Positions 1 to 8,187 of a stretch of DNA of 24,422 bases are shown one piece after another. The stretch lies in NCBI GenBank assembly GCA_910579335.1, contig CAJTUQ010000021.1, positions 7,333-31,754 of the forward strand, written 5' to 3'. The notes beneath the pieces were generated by a model, which was given only the letters and a program-made list of their open reading frames with translations, made no database searches and was not told the DNA's origin. A program made the translations under genes and the position numbers. The DNA comes from an uncultured Dorea sp. GTDB taxonomy: Bacteria > Bacillota > Clostridia > Lachnospirales > Lachnospiraceae. Positions within the stretch are counted from its first letter, which is position 1. Each line of letters starts with the position of its first letter.

Positions 1-1
1 A

Positions 2-127
2 AAGAAATTCTATTTTCTAAAAGATGAATCAAAAATCATTTCAATTAATGAGGATATCCTCAGGTGGGAGCGTCATCCCAAATTTCCAAAAGCGAGATAT
101 TTTTATATGGAAAGGAGGCAGTGTTAA
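2..127 (+). CDS. Possible C-terminal end of an unknown protein, cut by the window edge
   Basis: An open frame runs from the left edge to a TAA at 125-127, giving about 41 residues without a visible start. The composition (several aromatic and basic residues, ending in RRQC) is compatible with the tail of a real protein, but I recognise no motif. An open stretch this short can also occur by chance. The 83 bases between its stop and the next gene hold only the ribosome site of that gene; I see no terminator there. Confidence 0.3.
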   Translation, partial: KKFYFLKDESKIISINEDILRWERHPKFPKARYFYMERRQC

Positions 128-210
128 GGTTACGTTTAAACCGTTATTTTGATGTCATTTTACAGTGATTCAGTCAAAAACATTTTGATAAAAAGAAAAG
201 GAGATTTTGT

Positions 211-2595
211 ATGAACAAAAGAAATTTAATAAGTAAAGCAGCTGTGGCAGCTTTTGTATTTGCTATGGCTTTTAATTTTGCACCCTTTTTCGGTTTTTGT
301 AAGATAAAGGCCGCATCACATGAAATCACGATTAGCGACGCCGGATATTATGACGAATACCATCACGGGGAGCATCAGCTTAAGGGAAAAGCAAAATTGC
401 ACAAGGTAGACGGCCAGACGGCATATTGTGTTTATTTAAAAAAGTATTCCGCTCCGGGAGATGTGGAGGAAACGGATATTCAGAATTACCTGCCGGGAGA
501 TGAGCTTGCGATGGCATGTCTGGCGCAGGAATATATATTTGGCATGGAAGGTTATTCCAAAGAGGAGAAGTATATGCTGACACAGTGCATGGTATGGTAC
601 ATACAGAGAGACCGTACCGGAGACGGAGGGTGGCGCCGCTATGTCAGCGGTATTGATATGTCCGTCGGTGAGCAGGAGGCTTTTTTTGCAGACATGGAAA
701 AGAAGACGAAAAAAGAAGCTTCGGCATACGAGGGGCATGGTACGGCATGGAAGAATGCAGGGGAGGGGGATATGCAGGAGGTGGCAGTTCTTTTGGCACC
801 GACTTTAAAGACCGGAGAACTACTGATTAAAAAGGTTCCCGACGATTCGGAAATTGTTAAAAATAATCTGTGCTACAGCCTTGAGGGTGCCGAGTATGGG
901 GTATATACGGATGAAGCGTGTACAAAACAGGCATGTACGCTGTCGGCGGACAAGGATGGGAATACGGAGAGTGTTACGCTGTCGGCGGGAACGTATTATG
1001 TGAAAGAAATAAAGGCTCCAAAAGGTTACGGATTGGATAAGGAGATATATACGGTGACGGTAGGCTTTGGAGAAAAGCAGACGCTTACCGTGAAAGAGAC
1101 TCCCCAATACGTGCCTTTGGAGGTCAGCATTGAAAAGCTGGATAAAGAATCCGCCGCAGCCCTGCCAAAGGGAGCGGCATCGTTAGAGGGGGCTGAATTT
1201 ACAGTCTGCTATTACGACGGTTTTTACACAGCCAAAAATCTGCCGGATTACCGTTCTTATCAGTCCAAAGCGAAAAGAAAGTGGACGATAAAGACTGTGA
1301 AAGCAGAAAGAGACGGAAGCATTATATACTGTGCAGATATAAAAAATAATAAATGCAGGGCCGGAGGGGACGATTATTATCGGTATGACGGTAAAGAAGT
1401 CCTTCCAATAGGAACGCTCTCTATCGAGGAGACAAAGGCCCCGGAAGGATACCGGTTGGAAGGAGGTGTGTTAAAAAGCTTAAAGACAGGCGAGATAGCC
1501 GAGGGAAAAACATATGTGACGCAGATAACCTCCAGCAGCGAGGGAGGCTGTGCGCTGGCCGGGGGAAATGAATATGAGGCGTCAGATAAAGTCGTACGAG
1601 GGGATCTGTCGCTTCGGAAAATTGACGGTGAGAATCAAAAGGCGCTGGCCGGGGTGGAGTTTAAGCTCACTTCAAGAACGACAGGCGAATCCCATAGCTT
1701 TATTACAGATAAAAATGGGGAATACGATACATCCGCAGCATTCATTAAGCATTCCAAAAACACAAATGCAGGAAAAGAAGGAAGCGGTATCTGGTTTAAA
1801 GGTGTGAAGGGCAGCGCTGCGGTTCCGGTTGATAACGCCGAAGGAGCGCTTCCTTTCGACACCTATGAATTGGAGGAAATAAAGGGGAAAAATAATTCGG
1901 GTATGGCGATGTTCAAGGATACAGTGGAAATCAGCAGGGATAAGACGGTAGTAAGGCTTAACAATATAGAAAATGACGGCGTGAGCATACATACGGCGGC
2001 AAGGGATAAAGAGTCGGGCACGCAGTATTCTGTGCCGGAAGGTACCGTGACAATTATAGACAGCGTGTTTTATAATAATCTGAAAAAGAATCAGAGATAT
2101 ATGCTGGCGGGGAATATCATGGACAAGGATACGGGGAAACAGCTGATAGGGAAGGATCAGGTTCCGGCTGCGTCCCGCAAGATATTTACTGCAAATGTAA
2201 AGAACGGAAGTACAGAAATCGAATTTACCTTTGACGCTTCTCAATTAAAGGATAAAGATATCGTGATATTTGAGGAACTTTACGAGATTAAGGATGACGG
2301 TACGCCGGGGATTTTCGTGACAGAGCACAAAGATCTGGCGTCAAAGGAGCAATCCATTTTTTTCAGGGAACAAGAGAAGCGTCCGGATTTGGAGAAGCCG
2401 AAGGAGCCGGAGCATACGAAAGAGCCGGAGATGGGAAAGGAAACGAGAGCATCAGGAATGCCGGTACCTGTAATCCAAAAAAATCCGGAGTCTGTGAAAA
2501 CAGGAGACGACAATTCCTTGATACATCTTGTGATATTGATGATTCTTTCTTGCGTCTCAATATTTACTTGTGTTAGAATAGCACGTAAAGATTAA
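211..2595 (+). CDS. Cell-wall-anchored surface protein: thioester-like head, SpaA/Cna-B domains, VaFE repeat
   Basis: A 794-residue predicted adhesin or pilus-tip-like protein, exported and attached to peptidoglycan by a sortase. Residues 1-35 form a signal peptide ending in KAAS. Residues about 40-170 resemble a thioester (TQXA-type) domain: Cys73 in AYCVYL and Gln125 in LTQCMVW are the expected partners of an internal Cys-Gln thioester, known in this family to bind host surfaces covalently. Three SpaA/Cna-B-like modules follow (about 200-295, 300-435, 465-585), with KKV or RKI lysines at their starts and EIKAP or EETKAPEGY ends typical of isopeptide-forming folds. A VaFE-type module spans about 590-720. 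A Pro/Glu/Lys-rich stretch leads to a sorting signal VKTGD (762-766), a hydrophobic helix and a basic tail (RIARKD). AAGGAGA lies just before the ATG. No sortase or pilin neighbour is present, and leuC starts 25 bp downstream without a terminator between. The ligand is unknown. Confidence 0.88.
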   Translation: MNKRNLISKAAVAAFVFAMAFNFAPFFGFCKIKAASHEITISDAGYYDEYHHGEHQLKGKAKLHKVDGQTAYCVYLKKYSAPGDVEETDIQNYLPGDELAMACLAQEYIFGMEGYSKEEKYMLTQCMVWYIQRDRTGDGGWRRYVSGIDMSVGEQEAFFADMEKKTKKEASAYEGHGTAWKNAGEGDMQEVAVLLAPTLKTGELLIKKVPDDSEIVKNNLCYSLEGAEYGVYTDEACTKQACTLSADKDGNTESVTLSAGTYYVKEIKAPKGYGLDKEIYTVTVGFGEKQTLTVKETPQYVPLEVSIEKLDKESAAALPKGAASLEGAEFTVCYYDGFYTAKNLPDYRSYQSKAKRKWTIKTVKAERDGSIIYCADIKNNKCRAGGDDYYRYDGKEVLPIGTLSIEETKAPEGYRLEGGVLKSLKTGEIAEGKTYVTQITSSSEGGCALAGGNEYEASDKVVRGDLSLRKIDGENQKALAGVEFKLTSRTTGESHSFITDKNGEYDTSAAFIKHSKNTNAGKEGSGIWFKGVKGSAAVPVDNAEGALPFDTYELEEIKGKNNSGMAMFKDTVEISRDKTVVRLNNIENDGVSIHTAARDKESGTQYSVPEGTVTIIDSVFYNNLKKNQRYMLAGNIMDKDTGKQLIGKDQVPAASRKIFTANVKNGSTEIEFTFDASQLKDKDIVIFEELYEIKDDGTPGIFVTEHKDLASKEQSIFFREQEKRPDLEKPKEPEHTKEPEMGKETRASGMPVPVIQKNPESVKTGDDNSLIHLVILMILSCVSIFTCVRIARKD
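2550..2579 (+). promoter_or_regulatory. Weak candidate promoter for leuC inside the end of the surface-protein gene
   Basis: TTGCGT (2550-2555) and TAGAAT (2574-2579) are separated by 18 nt and lie about 40 nt before the leuC start. The -35 match is poor and the site is inside a coding region, so this is only a candidate. If it is wrong, leuCD would depend on transcription through the surface-protein gene. Confidence 0.25.
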
Positions 2596-2620
2596 GAAGA
2601 ATAAGAAGGAGGTTGTCGTA

Positions 2621-3895
2621 ATGGGAATGACAATGACGCAGAAAATTCTGGCGGCGCATGCAGGGCTTGAAAGTGTAGCGGCAGGTCAGCTGATAGAAGC
2701 TAAATTAGACGTGGTTATGGCGAATGATATTACAGGTCCGATGGCTCTGCCGATTGTAAAGCAGATGTCGGATAAGGTCTTTGATAAGGATAAGGTCGTT
2801 TTTGTGCCGGACCATTTTACTCCGAATAAAGATATTAAATCTGCAGAAAATTCAAAGGCGATTCGCGAGTATGCGAAGGAGCAGGGCTTATCGTGGTATT
2901 TTGAGCAGGGAAAATCCGGCGTGGAGCACGCCATACTTCCTGAGGCCGGCGTCGTGGCCGCAGGAGAGTGTATTATTGGGGCGGATTCGCATACTTGTAC
3001 ATATGGGGCGCTGGGAGCGTTTTCAACAGGCGTGGGAACGACAGATATTGCTACCGGCATGGCCACCGGAGAGCTCTGGTTTAAGGTTCCGAGCGCGGTA
3101 AAATTTGTGCTTTCGGGCAAACCGGGACCGTATGTAACGGGAAAGGACATCATTATACATATTATCGGAAAAATTGGCGTGGACGGAGCGCTCTATAAGT
3201 CTATGGAATTTGTCGGGGACGGTATTGCCAATCTTACGATGGACGACCGCTTTACAATGGCGAACATGGCGATTGAGGCGGGGGCAAAGAACGGCATCTT
3301 CCCTGTTGACGAGTTGACTGAAGAATACTTGAGGGAGCATACAAAGAAGGAATATAAAGTATATAGCGCAGATGAAGATGCACAGTATGATGATGTTGTG
3401 GAAATCAATCTCGGCGAAGTGCGTCCGACGGTTGCGTTCCCCCACCTTCCGGGCAACGCCAAGACTATTGATGAGATTGAGGCGATGGAACCGATTAAGA
3501 TTGACCAGGTGGTAATCGGTTCTTGTACAAACGGAAGGATTACGGATATGAGAAAAGCGGCTGCGATTCTTAAAGGGCATACGGTACATCCGGATGTGCG
3601 CGTCATGGTTGTCCCTGCTACACAGAAGATTTACAAACAGTGTATTGCAGAAGGGCTTGTCGATATTTTTATAGATGCGGGATGTGCGGTAAATACGCCG
3701 AGCTGCGGGCCTTGTATGGGAGGTCATATGGGAGTGATGGCGGCAGGAGAGAGATGTGTTTCCACGACGAACCGTAATTTTGTGGGCAGAATGGGCCATG
3801 TAGAATCTTTGATTTATCTTGCTTCGCCGGAAGTAGCGGCGGCAAGTGCAATTGCCGGGTGCATTGCAAATCCTGAGAAAGTAGGTGGAAGATAA
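2621..3895 (+). CDS. leuC: 3-isopropylmalate dehydratase large subunit
   Basis: Large subunit of the aconitase-family enzyme that isomerises 2-isopropylmalate to 3-isopropylmalate in leucine synthesis. At 424 residues it has the size of the shorter LeuC/homoaconitase-type subunit. The three 4Fe-4S cysteines are visible: Cys302 in GSCTNGR, and Cys362 and Cys365 in SCGPCMGG. ADSHTCTYGALG (121-132) and the GTTD segment are family signatures. AAGGAGG (2606-2612) sits 8 nt before the ATG. The stop codon overlaps the leuD start by one base (TAATG), so the two subunits are translationally coupled. No leuA or leuB is next to it here. Homoaconitase or methylmalate isomerase activity cannot be excluded from sequence alone, but leucine synthesis is the likeliest role. 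Confidence 0.93.
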   Translation: MGMTMTQKILAAHAGLESVAAGQLIEAKLDVVMANDITGPMALPIVKQMSDKVFDKDKVVFVPDHFTPNKDIKSAENSKAIREYAKEQGLSWYFEQGKSGVEHAILPEAGVVAAGECIIGADSHTCTYGALGAFSTGVGTTDIATGMATGELWFKVPSAVKFVLSGKPGPYVTGKDIIIHIIGKIGVDGALYKSMEFVGDGIANLTMDDRFTMANMAIEAGAKNGIFPVDELTEEYLREHTKKEYKVYSADEDAQYDDVVEINLGEVRPTVAFPHLPGNAKTIDEIEAMEPIKIDQVVIGSCTNGRITDMRKAAAILKGHTVHPDVRVMVVPATQKIYKQCIAEGLVDIFIDAGCAVNTPSCGPCMGGHMGVMAAGERCVSTTNRNFVGRMGHVESLIYLASPEVAAASAIAGCIANPEKVGGR

Positions 3896-4386
3896 TGAAA
3901 GCGCTGGGACATGTATTTAAATACGGGGATAATGTAGATACGGACGTTATAATTCCGGCAAGATACTTAAATTCTTTTGACGCACAGGAGCTTGCCAGCC
4001 ATGCAATGGTAGATATCGATCCTGATTTTGTGAAAAAAGTACAGCCGGGAGATTTAATCGTTGCAAATAAAAATTTCGGCTGCGGTTCGTCGAGAGAGCA
4101 CGCACCGCTCTGCCTGAAGACGGCGGGAGTAAGCTGCGTCATTGCCGAGACGTTCGCGAGGATTTTTTATAGGAATGCGATTAATATCGGTCTTCCGATT
4201 ATTGAATGCCCGGAGGCGGCGAGAGGGATTGAGGCCGGTGATGAGGTAGAAGTTGATTTTGACAGCGGTAAAATTTATAATAGAACAAAAGGGACGCAGT
4301 TTCAGGGACAGCCGTTCCCGGAGTTTATGCAGAAGCTTATTGCGGCGGGCGGCCTTGTAAAATACACTCAGAATACGTCCAAATAG
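3895..4386 (+). CDS. leuD: 3-isopropylmalate dehydratase small subunit
   Basis: Small (swivel) subunit, 163 residues, that pairs with LeuC and supplies the substrate-recognition loop and catalytic Ser/Arg region. Visible landmarks are the N-terminal GDNVDTDVIIPARYLN, the GCGSSREHAP segment with the conserved serine and arginine, and FARIFYRNAINIGLP, all standard for the family. The substrate-loop motif reads YLNS, which does not let me separate isopropylmalate from homologous substrates with confidence. Translation starts on the ATG overlapping the leuC stop. The gene is complete. thrC follows after 24 bp, giving a tight leuC-leuD-thrC group for branched-chain and aspartate-family amino acids. 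Confidence 0.93.
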   Translation: MKALGHVFKYGDNVDTDVIIPARYLNSFDAQELASHAMVDIDPDFVKKVQPGDLIVANKNFGCGSSREHAPLCLKTAGVSCVIAETFARIFYRNAINIGLPIIECPEAARGIEAGDEVEVDFDSGKIYNRTKGTQFQGQPFPEFMQKLIAAGGLVKYTQNTSK

Positions 4387-4410
4387 TAGTGATTAAAGAA
4401 GGGTAGAATT

Positions 4411-5889
4411 ATGGATTTATATTATAAAAGCACCAGAGATTCAAATGTAAAAGCAACGGCGTCAGAAGCGATTCTTACCGGGCTTGCTCCCGACGGAGGG
4501 CTGTTTGTGCCGGAATCTATTCCGGCGCTTGATGTACCGCTAGAGAAGCTTAAGAAAATGAGTTATCAAGAGACTGCGTATGCGGTGATGAAACAGTTCC
4601 TTACGGATTTTACGGAAGAGGAGCTTAAACGGTGTATCGACAAGGCTTATGATGAAAAATTTGATACAGAGGAAATCGTGCCTCTTGTAAAAATGGACAA
4701 CACGTACTATTTGGAGCTTTTCCACGGTGCGACGATTGCATTTAAGGACATGGCGCTTTCTATACTACCGCATCTTCTGACGACGTCCGCAAAAAAGAAC
4801 CGGACGTCTAATGAGATTGTAATCCTCACGGCGACATCCGGAGATACGGGAAAAGCAGCTATGGCAGGTTTCGCTGACGTAGAGGGAACGAGGATTATTG
4901 TATTTTATCCGAAAGACGGCGTCAGCAAGGTCCAAAAGCTCCAGATGGCAACCCAGAAAGGGAAGAATGTAGCTGTGGTTGCCATACATGGGAATTTTGA
5001 CAATGCCCAGAGCGGGGTAAAAGCCATGTTCGAGGACAAGGCTTTGGCGAAGGAACTGGAGGAGAAGGGCTATCAATTTTCTTCAGCCAACTCGATTAAT
5101 ATCGGCCGTTTGGTTCCGCAGGTGGTTTATTATGTGTATGCCTATGCAAAGCTTTTGGAGAATGATGAGATACAAGAGGGTGAAACAGTAAACGTAGTGG
5201 TGCCGACGGGAAATTTCGGCAATATTCTTGCGGCTTATTATGCAAAGAAGATGGGGATTCCGATTGACAAGCTGGTATGTGCGTCTAATGAGAATAAAGT
5301 GCTGTTTGATTTCCTAAAGACCGGTATTTATGATAGGAACAGGCAGTTTGTACTGACGAGTTCTCCTTCTATGGATATTCTTATATCCAGTAATCTGGAA
5401 AGGCTTATTTACCTGATTGCTGGAGAAGATTCTAAAAAGACCAAGGAATTGATGGAAGCACTAAAGCGGGACGGAAAGTATGAGATTACTGAGAATATGC
5501 GCCGGAAGCTTTCGGATTTTGCCGGAGGGTATGCTACGGAGGAGCAGACGGCGGAAGAAATCAAGAGAGTGTATGAAAAAACAGGGTATGTAATAGACAC
5601 GCATACGGCGGTTGCATCCCATGTCTGTAAAGAAATATGCGGGGATGACAAAAAATGCGTGATAGCGTCAACAGCCAGCCCGTATAAGTTTGTAAAAAGC
5701 GTAATGACGGCAATTGATAAGGCTTATGAAGGCGAGGATGAGTTTGCGCTTCTTGAGAATATGTGCAATGTCTCTAAGACGGAGATGCCGCAGGCGATTA
5801 AAGATATTTTGGATGCCGAGGTTCTTCACAGGACGGAGTGCGACGCAGACAAGATGGAGGAAACTGTAAAAAATATACTTGGGATTTAG
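4411..5889 (+). CDS. thrC: Threonine synthase
   Basis: PLP-dependent enzyme converting O-phosphohomoserine to threonine and phosphate; 492 residues, the length of the longer bacterial/yeast-type threonine synthase. The PLP-binding lysine is Lys112 in HGATIAFKDMALS. ATSGDTGKAA contacts the cofactor phosphate, and the N-terminal YYKSTRDSN start is typical of this subgroup, as is the VPTGNFGNILAAYYAKKMG segment. It lies 24 bp after leuD in the same direction, so co-transcription is likely; no terminator or T-box leader is visible between them. hom and thrB are not in the window. No damage is seen. Confidence 0.95.
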   Translation: MDLYYKSTRDSNVKATASEAILTGLAPDGGLFVPESIPALDVPLEKLKKMSYQETAYAVMKQFLTDFTEEELKRCIDKAYDEKFDTEEIVPLVKMDNTYYLELFHGATIAFKDMALSILPHLLTTSAKKNRTSNEIVILTATSGDTGKAAMAGFADVEGTRIIVFYPKDGVSKVQKLQMATQKGKNVAVVAIHGNFDNAQSGVKAMFEDKALAKELEEKGYQFSSANSINIGRLVPQVVYYVYAYAKLLENDEIQEGETVNVVVPTGNFGNILAAYYAKKMGIPIDKLVCASNENKVLFDFLKTGIYDRNRQFVLTSSPSMDILISSNLERLIYLIAGEDSKKTKELMEALKRDGKYEITENMRRKLSDFAGGYATEEQTAEEIKRVYEKTGYVIDTHTAVASHVCKEICGDDKKCVIASTASPYKFVKSVMTAIDKAYEGEDEFALLENMCNVSKTEMPQAIKDILDAEVLHRTECDADKMEETVKNILGI

Positions 5890-5904
5890 ATGAGGTGAAG
5901 GGAT

Positions 5905-6255
5905 ATGTCGGGATTGGACGGAATATTCGGCCTGATTGGTGTCAGCTGCGGAATTTATTGTCTTTATGGATATTATATGCTCAGGTTCAAAGGGGAAATT
6001 GTACAATCACTTTTCCTTCCTAAAGATGCAAATGTGAAAAAATGCAAGGATCTTAACGGGTATCGCAGCGAAGCCCAAGCTCCCGCCCTTGTGCTTGGAG
6101 TCATCGTCCTGTTGTACGGGGCGCTTGATTTGTATAACACGTATGTTCAAGCGGTGGGATGGATGTTAGCCGTGATGATTGTTCTTGTGATTGCGGCCGT
6201 ATGTTTTTTTGCTGTACGTATTAAAAATTTAAATAAAAAATATTTTGGATTGTAA
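5905..6255 (+). CDS. Small membrane protein of unknown function
   Basis: A 116-residue protein I do not recognise. Three hydrophobic segments are visible at about residues 5-26, 58-80 and 84-106, with a hydrophilic stretch rich in Lys/Asp between the first and second and a basic tail (RIKNLNKKYFGL). The start ATG lies 15 bp after thrC and is preceded by GATGAGGTGAAGGG, which contains a usable ribosome site. It is probably the last gene of the leuC-leuD-thrC transcript, because a strong terminator follows. It may be a lineage-specific protein of Clostridia; no function should be inferred from its position. Confidence 0.7.
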   Translation: MSGLDGIFGLIGVSCGIYCLYGYYMLRFKGEIVQSLFLPKDANVKKCKDLNGYRSEAQAPALVLGVIVLLYGALDLYNTYVQAVGWMLAVMIVLVIAAVCFFAVRIKNLNKKYFGL

Positions 6256-6271
6256 ATCAAAGTTGTCAATG

Positions 6272-6319
6272 AAAAAATCCGGACGGAGTAAGAAGTATCT
6301 TACGTCTGTCCGGATTTTT
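6272..6319. terminator. Two-way intrinsic terminator between convergent genes
   Basis: An AT-flanked hairpin with arms AAAAATCCGGAC and GTCCGGATTTTT plus an inner TAAGA/TCTTA pairing. A-runs on one side and T-runs on the other let it end both the forward leuC-thrC group and the reverse pckA transcript. Confidence 0.85.
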
Positions 6320-6354
6320 AAATTTCATAGGGTTATTTTGTATTTATAATGGCT

Positions 6355-7955
6355 TTATAACTGAGGGCCTGCTGAAACTAAAGCCTTTCCTGCTTCATTT
6401 CCCTCGTATTTTGCAAAGTTCTTAACAAATCTCTGCGCCAAATCCTTTGCTTTGGTTTCCCACTCAGCAGCATCTGCGTAAGTATCGCGAGGGTCAAGAA
6501 TATTTGAATCAACTCCCGGAAGCTCTGTCGGAACCTCAAAATTGAAGTATGGAATCTTCTTTGTCGGAGCTTTCAAAATGTCGCCGTTCAGGATTGCATC
6601 AATGATGCCGCGGGTGTCTTTAATCGTAATACGTTTTCCTGTGCCGTTCCATCCGGTGTTTACCAAATATGCCTTTGCACCGTTCGCTTCCATCCTCTTA
6701 ACCAGCTCTTCGCCGTATTTTGTCGGGTGAAGCTCTAAGAATGCCTGTCCGAAGCAAGCGGAGAAGGTCGGCGTAGGTTCTGTAATGCCGCGCTCTGTTC
6801 CGGCAAGCTTAGCTGTGAAGCCTGACAGGAAGTAGTACTGTGTCTGTTCCGGAGTCAGGATAGATACCGGAGGAAGTACTCCAAATGCGTCTGCGGATAA
6901 GAAAATGACTTCTTTAGCCGCAGGTGCAGCGGAAACCGGGCGGACAATCTTTTCGATATGGTCGATTGGGTAAGATACGCGCGTATTCTCAGTTACGCTC
7001 TTATCATTGAAATCAATTTTGCCGTCCGCATCTAACGTTACGTTCTCAAGAAGTGCATTACGTTTGATTGCATTGTAGATATCCGGCTCGGATTCTTTGT
7101 CCAGGTTAATAACCTTAGCATAGCAGCCGCCTTCAAAATTGAAAACACCGTTGTCATCCCAGCCATGCTCGTCGTCTCCGATAAGGAGTCTCTTCGGGTC
7201 AGTTGAAAGAGTAGTTTTTCCTGTGCCGGAAAGACCGAAGAAGATAGCCGTGTTTTCACCGTTCATATCTGTGTTTGCAGAGCAGTGCATGGATGCGATG
7301 CCCTTAAGCGGAAGTAGTTCATCATGGAGAACATACCTTTCTTCATCTCGCCGCCGTACCATGTATTGAGGATAACCTGTTCGCGGCTTGTAATATTGAA
7401 TACTGCCGCTGTCTCTGAATTGAGGCCCAGTTCTTTGTAATTTTCTACTTTTGCTTTGGAAGCATTATAAACAACAAAATCCGGCTCAAACTTCTCAAGC
7501 TCTTCATCGCTAGGCTGGATAAACATATTCTTAACAAAGTGAGCCTGCCATGCAACTTCCATAATGAAACGGATTGCCATGCGGGTGTCTGCATTTGTGC
7601 CGCAGAATGCATCTACTACAAACAGTCTTTTCCCGGAAAGCTCTTTCAGTGCAAGATCCTTTACAACAGCCCAGGAATCTTCGGAGAGAGGATGATTGTC
7701 ATTCTTGTATTCATCAGAAGTCCACCATACGGTATCCTTTGAATTTTCATCCATTACGATAAACTTATCTTTAGGTGAACGGCCTGTGTAGATACCAGTC
7801 ATTACATTGACTGCACCCAGTTCACTCACCTGTCCTTTTTCGTAACCTTCCAAATCAGATTTTGTTTCTTCCTCAAATAACATTTCATAAGAAGGATTGT
7901 GAACAATTTCCGTAGTTCCGGTAATGCCATACTTGCTTAAATTGATTTCTGCCAT
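6355..7955 (-). pseudogene. pckA: ATP-dependent phosphoenolpyruvate carboxykinase, interrupted by a frameshift
   Basis: PckA interconverts oxaloacetate + ATP with PEP + CO2 + ADP; fermentative anaerobes often run it in the carboxylating direction. The reading frame is split. Codons 1-215 (7955-7311) carry YTGRSPKDKF with Arg59 and WYGGEMKKGMFSMMNYF, then leave frame and stop at 7263. The rest, in another frame from about 7314 to 6355, starts with LPLKGIASMHCSAN and contains the P-loop GLSGTGKTTLS, FNFEGGCYAK and a normal C-terminus. The family expects NY-(aromatic or Leu)-LPLKG here, so one codon plus one base appears to be missing. Adding 4 nt would give 534 residues, the usual length; loss of one TTCC copy at 7310-7313 explains it simply. 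The rest of the gene is unblemished, so the break is recent or a sequence error. An ATG at 7362 opens the second frame but has no ribosome site. The true start has AAAGGA upstream. Confidence 0.88.
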
Positions 7956-7991
7956 TTCTTTATATCCTTTCTTCCTTCAATATTTGCCTTT

Positions 7992-8024
7992 ATATGCAGG
8001 ATTTAGTAAGGGATTCCTGCATAT
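7992..8024 (-). promoter_or_regulatory. Perfect 10-bp inverted repeat in the pckA 5' untranslated region
   Basis: ATATGCAGGA and TCCTGCATAT form an uninterrupted 10-bp stem with a 13-nt loop, about 37-69 nt upstream of the pckA ATG and downstream of its likely promoter. It has no T-run, so it is not a standard terminator. It could be a leader hairpin stabilising the mRNA or an operator for an unknown regulator. Confidence 0.55.
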
Positions 8025-8049
8025 CAGACATAATAAGTCTCAATTTCAT

Positions 8050-8077
8050 ATTATACATAATCATACGATAAAATCAA
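8050..8077 (-). promoter_or_regulatory. Likely sigma-A promoter of pckA
   Basis: Read on the reverse strand: TTGATT (8077-8072), 16 nt, then a perfect TATAAT (8055-8050). Transcription would start near 8043, giving an untranslated leader of nearly 90 nt that includes the inverted repeat at 7992-8024. Confidence 0.6.
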
Positions 8078-8152
8078 TAAAAATCCACCAAAATTTTGAA
8101 ATACTGTTATAAACTTCACAAAGTGGACGTTTTAAGAATCGTTTTTTTATAG

Positions 8153-8181
8153 TTGTAAAATTGATGGAAATGGGTTATAAT
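8153..8181 (+). promoter_or_regulatory. Promoter of the 6S-like RNA
   Basis: TTGTAA (8153-8158) and a perfect TATAAT (8176-8181) are separated by exactly 17 nt, predicting a start near 8188. It drives a stretch without a credible protein gene that ends in an intrinsic terminator, which argues for a small RNA gene. Confidence 0.7.
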
Positions 8182-8187
8182 AATTTC

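Noticed and set aside
1672..2244. 190-codon open frame antisense to the surface-protein gene
   Set aside because: It is a shadow of the SpaA/VaFE coding region, with no motif and no start signal.
3023..3799. 258-codon open frame antisense to leuC
   Set aside because: It is a shadow of a strongly conserved gene on the other strand; its translation is rich in His, Arg and Cys, with no motif and no ribosome site.
7263..7362. Programmed ribosomal frameshift in pckA
   Set aside because: No slippery heptamer or downstream pseudoknot is visible at the overlap, one residue also seems to be missing, and the family is not known for recoding.
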